A DNA stretch of 64,000 nucleotides from Brachionus manjavacas (Eukaryota; Rotifera; Eurotatoria; Ploima; Brachionidae): NCBI GenBank assembly GCA_019054805.1, contig JAHQIY010000018.1, forward strand, positions 248,001 through 312,000, written 5' to 3'. The number at the start of each line of letters is the position of its first letter. Within the stretch, counting starts at the first letter, position 1. The notes beneath the pieces are model-generated. The model worked only from the letters and a program-made list of their open reading frames with translations, searched no databases and was not told the DNA's origin. The position numbers and the translations under genes are program-made. Below, one piece after another: positions 56,798-64,000 of this stretch.

Positions 56798-59119
56798 TTA
56801 ATTAAATTTTTGAATCTTCTTTTTCAAATTTCGGAAAAAAAGAAAAAATCTTTCCCGAAATATTTCACTTAAAAAACAGTAGACAATTGTGCTGTACGAA
56901 CAAGATGCCAAATAGAACAATTTGCTTAAATCTAAAAAATTGGTGCACATTTTTGGCAAAAGACCACAACTCATATTAACTAAAATTCCCATAAACAAAT
57001 AAATCAAGATTCCAAATTCTAACATTCGTAGGACAAGCAATACAAATAGGTTTAATAATAGCCCGATTCTAATATTTATCTCATTTTTTTCAATTTTTTT
57101 TCTCTTTTTCTCTTCAAATGAACTAAAGGCATTTAATTTTCTTTTAAAAATTGATTTCAATTCAAAAATTAGCAGAATGTCTATAATAACTATAAAAATA
57201 TACAGTACTAGATCATTGACAACGAATTCCACAATGGAAGTAATATAAGAAAGTAGATAAGTATTTCCTATATGATTTGCAAAATTTCTTCTAGCAACAG
57301 GTACATTAAAGCCCTTGAAATTATACTTGATTGGAAATTCTTTTTCATTATAATAGTCATCTACAAAATTATTCAAATTGTTAATTTTGGATGTCCATAT
57401 TCTGATCGAGTGAAGATAAGCCATTGCGGAAAAGATCAACAAAATCAATGGTATTTTGTAGATCAATTTTGCTTTTTGACATTTGGAAAAAAAAATTTCA
57501 AGCTTCATTTTTCCTTTGAGTAAAAAATAGCGATCTAGTGATATCGAAGCCATTAGAAAATTTGACATTGTTTTTAAAATGCTGCCCAAAAATTCGACAA
57601 AATAGATGTCATAAAGCTGAGCTAGAACACTTCGGTAAAATTGTGAACAAAAAAAGCTAGTAAAAAAAATACACATATTTATTAAATGAAATAAATAGAT
57701 AAGGCAATAGAGCAAATTTAAAATCGAATTTAAAATCATTAGTTTGAAAATAAGATTTTTAGAGTTTTTGTTTTGGTTGTCGTTTTTTCTGCTCAATATG
57801 AACACATTTAAAGTATTTGTTAGCAAACCAAGAATGCTAAAAAGTGGAGACAGAAAAATATTTACTAAAGCCATTTTTGAAGTCTCAAAAAAAAAATCAA
57901 TCGAGTGGGATAGAAATTTTTTACTCTTTTGTTTAACACACTTTGAAATCATTTGATCAAAATTACAAGTTTTATTTGAACAAAAATTGAAATTTAAATT
58001 GCTTATTTTTTCTCTTTGTAATGGATCGTCGTTTTGAAAGATCCAACTGATTGTACACGAGCAAAATGAAGCTGATATAATTGGAAAAATTGGTCTATTC
58101 TTTGGAAATTTTCGAAATATACAAAAATCTTCATCTGGAAATTGGTATGAATCGATGAATACGAATATCACAAATAAATCATTTTCTTTGTGCTTCAAAT
58201 AATTGTAAAGCCATTCCGAACTTATGGATAAAAAAGCGCCTAAATTGAATATTTCAATCTTAAGCGAAGACATTTTCTTAAAAGCAAACATACAATCACT
58301 TTCAGCCTCTTTGATGTGACCTGTCAAATGTAATTGATTTATTTTATGAAATAAATTTACTGAAAACAATTTTTTATTCAATTTAAATTTATAAAATTTA
58401 AAAAACAAAGAATCGATTCTCAAATCGATTAATTCATTTATTGTTTGAAAAGACAGATAATTTTTTTTCAAGAAAATATCTGATATTCCATGAAATTCCA
58501 TTTTACTTAAGTGAGTGGATAAATTGAAAAAAATAAAGGGACATGTATCGTGATAGTATTTGACATATGACGATAATTTAATCGAATCTATATATTTGAA
58601 TATCCTAAAATTAAATTTTTCTCCTAAACATTCACGTATTTCTGATCCGTTGGTAAAAAACAAAAAATAAGAATAATAAAATTCAACTGATAGTTTTGTT
58701 TTTACAGACATGGAATACAATGGCTCAGATGAAATGTCGATTCCTTTAATGTTGGCCATTTTCAAGATTGTTTTTTTCAAAATTAATGACTTTTGATATA
58801 AATCAATGCTAAAACTATTGTCTAGTATCAGCATATTTTTAGGGAATATTTTTAATTCTCTAAGATAAATCTTATCGCTAGAGAGACAATTAAAATTTAG
58901 CTGGCTAAAAGATTGGAAATTCGAAAAATCCATTTTAATAGGAATAGGGCCTTTGCCCGGATTTATAGCCACTACCCTATAGTTACTTTCTTTTATAAAA
59001 GTTGAGCATTTATTGATGTCAATCGAAGGATCAAGATGGTTTTGAATGTTTAGAATTTTTTCACATATACCAAATTTGAATGATAAAAATATCAAGCCCA
59101 AATACTTGTCGAACTGCAT
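56798..59119 (-). CDS. Rhodopsin-like GPCR with large LRR-like ectodomain, single exon
   Basis: This 773-aa protein starts at ATG 59119 (MQFDKYLGLIFLSFKFGICE), a plausible signal peptide; the open frame extends four codons further up without an ATG. Numbering from that upstream end, residues ~30-415 form an ectodomain of repeated Leu/Phe-rich segments closed by a Cys cluster (CSCTISW..CSNKTC..C) that resembles an LRR C-cap. Seven membrane helices follow at ~421-445, 460-487, 505-531, 557-576, 625-658, 686-716 and 731-755. SLDRYF after the third helix is the DRY motif of class A receptors. I associate this architecture with expanded, unassigned rotifer receptors. The ligand is unknown. It is AT-rich like its surroundings. 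Confidence 0.8.
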   Translation of the reverse strand: MQFDKYLGLIFLSFKFGICEKILNIQNHLDPSIDINKCSTFIKESNYRVVAINPGKGPIPIKMDFSNFQSFSQLNFNCLSSDKIYLRELKIFPKNMLILDNSFSIDLYQKSLILKKTILKMANIKGIDISSEPLYSMSVKTKLSVEFYYSYFLFFTNGSEIRECLGEKFNFRIFKYIDSIKLSSYVKYYHDTCPFIFFNLSTHLSKMEFHGISDIFLKKNYLSFQTINELIDLRIDSLFFKFYKFKLNKKLFSVNLFHKINQLHLTGHIKEAESDCMFAFKKMSSLKIEIFNLGAFLSISSEWLYNYLKHKENDLFVIFVFIDSYQFPDEDFCIFRKFPKNRPIFPIISASFCSCTISWIFQNDDPLQREKISNLNFNFCSNKTCNFDQMISKCVKQKSKKFLSHSIDFFFETSKMALVNIFLSPLFSILGLLTNTLNVFILSRKNDNQNKNSKNLIFKLMILNSILNLLYCLIYLFHLINMCIFFTSFFCSQFYRSVLAQLYDIYFVEFLGSILKTMSNFLMASISLDRYFLLKGKMKLEIFFSKCQKAKLIYKIPLILLIFSAMAYLHSIRIWTSKINNLNNFVDDYYNEKEFPIKYNFKGFNVPVARRNFANHIGNTYLLSYITSIVEFVVNDLVLYIFIVIIDILLIFELKSIFKRKLNAFSSFEEKKRKKIEKNEINIRIGLLLNLFVLLVLRMLEFGILIYLFMGILVNMSCGLLPKMCTNFLDLSKLFYLASCSYSTIVYCFLSEIFRERFFLFFRNLKKKIQKFN

Positions 59120-59604
59120 TCTGAATGACAAATTTAATCTAAACTGAAATTTTTATATTTTTTTTGGTAATATTTAAATGCTTTTAAAATTTCACTATTA
59201 ATTATCGAATTGAATTTAATTGATTTTTTGACGATATGATAACAATTGACGTTCTAAATTTTAGAATCTATCTAATGCTAGAGAAAGAAGAATGAGCTGT
59301 TTTTATATTTAAAAATTATTGAAAATTTTTAGCATGACAAATTAACTTACATTTAATAGCTTATACTTTACAAGCATTTTTTGATGTCACTTCACTAGTA
59401 GCAAATTAATTTCTTCTAGTAACAAATATATTTTTTGTTGAGAATGTAACATGGTAAAGAAGAATACAAAGCTTAAATGGATTACAAGCGCTATTTTAAA
59501 TATATGCAGTCCATTAAAGAGCCTACATTTTAAACATGTCACAAATCTCAACATTACTTCTATTATGGTAACATGTTTCGCCAAAAGAAAATTATTTTTG
59601 AGGC
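59120..59604. other. GPCR upstream flank
   Basis: AT-rich sequence with no gene seen. It presumably contains the GPCR promoter. Confidence 0.4.
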
Positions 59605-59612
59605 ATCAAAAA

Positions 59613-60129
59613 TAGTGTTGGGATCCATACAAGCGGACACTTAACCGGCCAAAATTTTCAAAAACCAGAACCGTGACCGAATTAGCCGGACAACCTTTAA
59701 GTGGGCGGTCATTTGGCCGGTCAGCTAGGCGGTCTATTTTTTGGACCGCCAAAATAAACGATCTAAAAAATACGGTCGGCCAAAGAACTGGCCAACTTTT
59801 TGGGCGGTCACTAAATTTTTTGTATAATTTTGAAAAATAAAAAATAAAAATCTTAAAAAACTTTTTAAAATAAATAAAGAAATTTTTTTTAATTTTTTTA
59901 TCATTTTAATTAGTTATTTATTTAAAAATTAAAAACTTTGTTTATAAATTTAAAAAATATCAATTTAAGTGGCTAATCGCCAGAAAGTTTGCCGGTTATT
60001 TGACCGCCCGTATATTTTAGACCGTTTGTTTTGGCGGTCCAAAAAAAAGACCGCCTAGCTGACCTGCCAAATGACCGCAAAAAACCGTCCGTGTATTGGA
60101 CTGGTTTGTTTTGACCGTTTCCAACGCTA
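59613..60129. mobile_element. hAT-type foldback MITE (517 bp)
   Basis: The termini TAGTGTTGGG and TAGCGTTGGA (complement of the right end) are inverted and hAT-like. Flanks ATCAAAAA (59605-59612) and ATCGAAAA (60130-60137) form an 8-bp duplication with one change. Long inner arms (GCGGTCATTTGGC.. with GGTCAGCTAGGCGGTCT) pair across an AT-rich centre. It is non-coding and GC-richer than the background, with many GGCGGTC units. Confidence 0.75.
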
Positions 60130-60137
60130 ATCGAAAA

Positions 60138-60515
60138 TTGGTATCGGTTATAATGTTGGTTTACTATCATTTCCAACTTAAGATTTTTTTTTTTTTGGGA
60201 AAAACCCTTTTAATTTTTCTTTGATTTAATAATAAAATAGGATTCGATAAAATAGTATGATTCATTTTTAAATAGGCTTTTTCATTATTAAATTTTTTTT
60301 AAAATTTACTTTGATTTTTTATCTATTTTGAAATTTTTTTTTAAAAAGAAAGATGTTTTTAAAAAAAATAAACATTGATTATTAAGATGGATATCCAACG
60401 TTGCCTTCATACTAGAGGTAATTAGATGGTAAAGATTGACCTAAATCTGTTTCTAATTTCCATTTAAAAAAAATGATTCCCTTGAAAATATTCTGATTAA
60501 AATTGTTACAGAATA
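60138..60515. other. AT-rich spacer
   Basis: I see nothing beyond A/T-rich sequence. Confidence 0.4.
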
Positions 60516-60701
60516 TGGGGCAAAATATGGTTGAGATATTGACCAAATTTTTTTATCAATTATCTTATAGATCTAAATGTCCTCTCTTTTTGTTCTGAAA
60601 TGTTCCGTTTAGAAAGAGATAAATATTCTTAATCAGGACATTTAGATCTATTAGATAATTGATAAAAAAATTTGGCCAATATCTCAACCATATTTTGTCC
60701 C
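60516..60701. repeat. Palindromic element (arms ~66 bp)
   Basis: GGGCAAAATATGGTTGAGAT through AGATCTAAATGTCCT (60516-60583) is mirrored at 60636-60701 with few mismatches. The loop is about 50 bp. It looks like a small foldback MITE. Confidence 0.65.
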
Positions 60702-61450
60702 AACAATATACCTTTAGAATCAAAAAGCGAGTTAGAGAAGTCATTTTTGACCCATTTTAGATATTTATAAATTTAAAAATATACTAGAATTATGCTAGAA
60801 TTAAATTTTTTAGATGAAATTTACAAAAAAAAATTAATTAATCAGTAATAAAATAAAAAACAGATAAATCAAAAAAATCTTAATTTTCTATTTTTTTTTG
60901 TAAATTTACAATTTAATTGAAAAATATGATCATCTTTGATAAATAAAATTTTTTAAAGTGGACTTAGTCAAACGTTCTTTTAAATTTTGAAAAGGCGAAC
61001 TAGAGCGCTCCCTAGTCCCTCTCTGGCTACGCCTCTTATTATGTTATATAGTCTTTAGCTATCTATCAGCAATCAACCCGATTACTCTTATGTACCATTC
61101 AGGGCTTTAAGAGCCAAAAAACTCACCCATCCAGCTTCAACTTGGTCTTGGTTTGTAAAATCTCCTCTATGAAAGTGAGCAATTAATCGAAAAAGATTTT
61201 AATCAAAAGAAAAAAAGTTCTGGACTAAAGGTCGCATGGGACAGAGTTTCAATCTCTACAAACTCTTTAATTTTTTCCATGATGTTTTTTTGAATAAACA
61301 AACCAAGCTTCCAATATATCCAAAAATTATATTTTTTTGAATTTCATTAATAAAATCAAACATTTATAAATTTATGTCAATTTTTTATAAAAAGCTAATT
61401 TAAATTAAATTATAATAAATAAATTATATTAATTTAAATTATATATAAGA
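60702..61450. other. Spacer, possibly with a decayed repeat
   Basis: 60980-61290 is less AT-rich (CTAGAGCGCTCCCTAGTCCC near 61000) and may be a decayed repeat, but I have no second copy to prove it. The rest is AT-rich. Confidence 0.35.
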
Positions 61451-61827
61451 TTTTTAATAAAATTTACGGAATATCCGGTAATCTTGTGTAAAGTTAAGCA
61501 GTTTCACGTAAATTTTGGTTAAATAATCAAATCAAACTCAACTGAGTACAAACTTAATAGCATTTATATTGAAAATAATAAATCAGTCTGACTAAATGCT
61601 AAAATTTGAAGAAATTTTGCTACATCCAAAAGCATCGGTTAATTTAAATTACTTAAAAACGGATCTCCCCTTGAAATTGAAGGAATAATTAAAAGAATTC
61701 TGATCAGATTTTTTTCCAAGACAAAATCTAACGAAATTTCACACGCAATTAACACCCAAGCTCTCTGACTTTTTTGATGAACATACATTTGAAAAACAAA
61801 GCAACCAAAATAACTAAACGACCACAT

Positions 61828-61872
61828 ATTACACAGATTTACACAGATTTACACAGAATTTACACAGATTTT
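61828..61872 (+). repeat. Four-copy TTTACACAGA-type tandem repeat
   Basis: Units of about 11 bp (ATTTACACAGA) sit exactly at the 5' truncation of the LINE. The last copy supplies the YTD of YTDFSKAFD, so the repeat was probably made from the element's own sequence. Confidence 0.75.
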
Positions 61873-63070
61873 TCGAAAGCGTTTGATAAAGTACCGCACA
61901 AGAAACTTCTCGCAAAATTAATTGCATATGGAATCAATAACCAAATGCACTCATGGCTCAGGTCATTCTTAATCGGAAGAAAGCAACGTGTAGTCATGAG
62001 CGAAACTATGTCAGACTGGGAAGATGTATCGAGTGAAGTACCACAAGGATCAGTTCTTGGCCCTATTTTATTTTTAATTTGCATAAACGACTTGGTCGAA
62101 GTTTTAAAGGAATTTAATTTATCTTACGCCGATGATTTGAAAATAATCGGACCCTTAAGTCAAGACGTAACTTTACCACTCTCTCTACAAAATGATTTAA
62201 ACAGCCTAACTAGTTGGGCAGATATATGATCTACTGATCTAAATTTAGAGAAATGTATAGTAATGCACATTGGAAAAAAAATCCCAACTTTCAATATCAA
62301 ATGCTCAACCAAACAAATGGTTTAAGTCATACTCTAAAAGAAACGGCAGAAGAAAAAGATCTAGGTATTTACATAACAAATGATCTGAAATGGAAAAAAA
62401 AATGCTCAGCAGCATCTGCAAAAGCAAACAGAGCATTAGGTATGATCAAGCACACATTCAAAAACTTAAGTGTTGCTTCTCTTAGGCTACTCTATACAGC
62501 ACTAGTCCGTCCACATCTTGAATATGCTGTAAGCGTCTGGAGCCCTACAACTAAAGGTGATATACAGATAATCGAAAAGGTACAACGGAGAGCGACTAAA
62601 CTTCTAAGTTGTCTAAAAAATATTCCATGTGAATCAAGGCTAAAGATTTAAAATTTGACAGCCCTTGAAGAGAGGCGAAAAAGAGGTGATTTAATCCAAA
62701 TGTACAAACTAGTCAAAGGTATGGAAAATATAAATTTAATAAATGGAATTAATTATGCAAAAACAAAAACAGGACCAGCTGGTAATTTAAGAAGACATGA
62801 CAAAAGACTAGTGAGAGAACCGACCAAGAAGGGTCCTCCACGTTTCAATTTCTTAACTAATAGGGTGGTAGATATATGGAATGGTTTGTCAACAAGAGCT
62901 GTAAATGCTGTTTCACTCAATAGTTTCAAGGCAATAATCGACAGAGAAGTTTTTGGTATGGATAAAAGCAAAGACTGCTAAGGCTCTTAATGGGCCAGGC
63001 GCCATATTGGCGTTGGTATAGCGATCATTTTCGCTGTACAGCAGTTCACACTACTACTACTACTTTTACT
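61830..63070 (+). pseudogene. Degenerate, 5'-truncated LINE reverse transcriptase with (CTA)n tail
   Basis: The order is DFSKAFDKVPHKKLLAKL, VPQGSVLGPILFLICINDL and LSYADDLKIIG (catalytic ADD), then the thumb region (EKDLGIYITNDLKW, LEYAVSVWSP, IEKVQRRATKLLSC, LEERRKRGDLIQMYKLVKG) and a tail ending near 62981. This is the Jockey/CR1-like pattern. It is broken by TGA at 62227-62229, a frame change in an A-run near 62275 and TAA at 62649-62651. The 3' UTR has two hairpins (GCCATATTGGC; AGCGA/TCGCT) and a CTA-repeat tail. The 5' end is cut inside the reverse transcriptase and begins with four copies of a ~10-bp repeat. Confidence 0.85.
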
Positions 63071-63318
63071 ACTACATGTTATAGCCAGAATCATATTTCC
63101 TGAATTTGTGGTCATCGAGATCTACACAAAATTTAATGTTGGTGTTACAAAATTCCTTCAAATTTTAGCATTTAGTCAGACTGATTTATTATTTTCAATA
63201 TAAATGCTATTAAGTTTGTACTCATTTGAGTTTGATTTGATGATTTAACCAAAATTTACGTGAAACTGCTTAACTTTACACAAGATTACCGGATATTCCG
63301 TAAATTTTTATTAAAAAT

Positions 63319-63710
63319 TAAAATTTTCAAACTATGCTTGGTTTTTTGAATTACTTAATTGTTATGATAAAATGAATTATTGAGCAATTAGAACGCACAC
63401 TTAGTCATTTAAAGATTCAAATAACTTTAAAAACTAATCAAAAAAAAATTGGTATTTTACGTAAATTACGGTTAAAACAGAAATTCATAACAATATTGTA
63501 ATTTAATAAAAAACTGCACTGTCTTAAAAATTTAGCCATAATTTTGTTGGACTGTTCTATCTACTAATAATTACAATTGAACAAAATTTCACAATACCCA
63601 AATAATTTTCTTTTTAGAATTAATTTCAACTTTAATAAGAAAAAAATTTAGTAATTTTTTATTTTGTGTTAAAAATTTAATTTATAATAAAAAAAAATTT
63701 TATGAATCTT
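63319..63710. other. AT-rich spacer
   Basis: No gene seen. It probably includes the 3' UTR of the CD225 gene. Confidence 0.4.
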
Positions 63711-64000
63711 TTATTTTACTTGTGATAATTGTTCATTAAATTGATTTAAGACTTTCATAAAAACTGTCATAAAAATGAAAACACTTCCGATAAACATTGC
63801 AAACCCAAGTATCATTGCCAATAGATTCATTCGAAGTGACATTTTTGAATAATATAATGAATTTATATCATATTTTTCATAGGCCTTTGCAGATTTAACA
63901 GAGAAATACAACGCTACTATCCCTTTGATTTATTCAAAAGATAAAGTTAGACATTTTAAATTAAATGACAAACAAATTACCTATAGGCAAAAAACAAAAA
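63711..64000 (-). CDS. CD225/dispanin-type membrane protein, C-terminal exons (partial)
   Basis: The last exon (63922-63711) joins across a 58-nt intron (63980-63923, GTAATT..CAAAG) to an exon that leaves the window at 64000. The joined frame reads FCFLPIGIVALYFSVKSAKA and then YEKYDINSLYYSKMSLRMN. This is the CD225 pattern: a hydrophobic re-entrant helix, a conserved GI(I/V)AL..S block, a short GD-like loop and a second membrane helix (LLAMILGFAMFIGSVFIFM). It ends FNEQLSQVK. Such small proteins (IFITM, PRRT, TMEM233 relatives) sit in endosomal or plasma membranes. The N-terminal part is outside the window, so the subfamily cannot be told. Confidence 0.75.

Larger units (their letters stand above)
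61451..63318. mobile_element. 1.87-kb unit with 166-bp inverted repeats enclosing a LINE fragment
   Basis: 61451-61616 and 63151-63318 are inverted copies with about four differences, starting TTTTTAATAAAATTTACGGA at the outer edge. They enclose a degenerate LINE. It could be a DNA transposon or MITE into which a LINE inserted, or a unit that captured the LINE. No transposase is seen, and I could not define a target duplication. Confidence 0.65.

Overview
The window looks like nuclear DNA of a small AT-rich metazoan, most likely a monogonont rotifer of the Brachionus type. The reasons are a very AT-rich background full of A/T homopolymers, spliceosomal introns of 49-64 nt with GT..AG ends, clear animal genes (a plexin, CEP76, a C-type lectin, a rhodopsin-like GPCR, a CD225/dispanin protein), a long-ectodomain GPCR of a kind I associate with rotifers, and many small transposable elements. 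The species call is an inference from composition and gene style.

Layout. 0.1-1.9 kb: a decayed hAT transposase, then a MITE interrupted by a 1.08-kb insertion that carries a broken FLYWCH/AT-hook gene. 2.2-7.2 kb, minus strand: a six-exon gene for an unrecognised 592-aa, largely disordered protein. Its 2.66-kb fourth intron contains a tandem miniature LTR retrotransposon (TRIM) with three 152-bp LTRs, two 211-bp interiors, a tRNA-type primer site, polypurine tracts and a 5-bp target duplication. 7.2-36 kb: a gene-poor stretch with several palindromic MITEs, LINE/SINE-like tails and islands of more complex sequence. 36-43.3 kb: an intronless, GC-rich plexin gene with two breaks near the membrane (a frameshift and an in-frame TAA). 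44-48.6 kb: a LINE relic and a young Ty3-type LTR element on the minus strand, with identical 345-bp LTRs but gag and protease deleted. 50.1-50.9 kb: a PAN plus C-type lectin gene with a stop right after its signal peptide. 52.7-54.8 kb: CEP76 in two exons. 55.8-56.7 kb: a LINE relic. 56.8-59.1 kb, minus: a GPCR with a large ectodomain. 59.6-63.3 kb: a hAT-type foldback MITE, a second palindrome, and a degenerate LINE enclosed by 166-bp inverted repeats. 63.7-64 kb, minus: the last exons of a CD225 protein that runs off the window.

The host genes do not form an evident pathway. CEP76 belongs to centriole control, the plexin to semaphorin signalling, and the GPCR, lectin and CD225 protein to the cell surface or secretion. 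The more coherent system is the pair of LTR elements. The coding-poor TRIM and the gag-less Ty3 element share a primer-binding site that fits the 3' end of tRNA-Ser, the same two-base spacer, the same polypurine core and a short LTR motif. This suggests both were mobilised in trans by the same, unseen, complete element.
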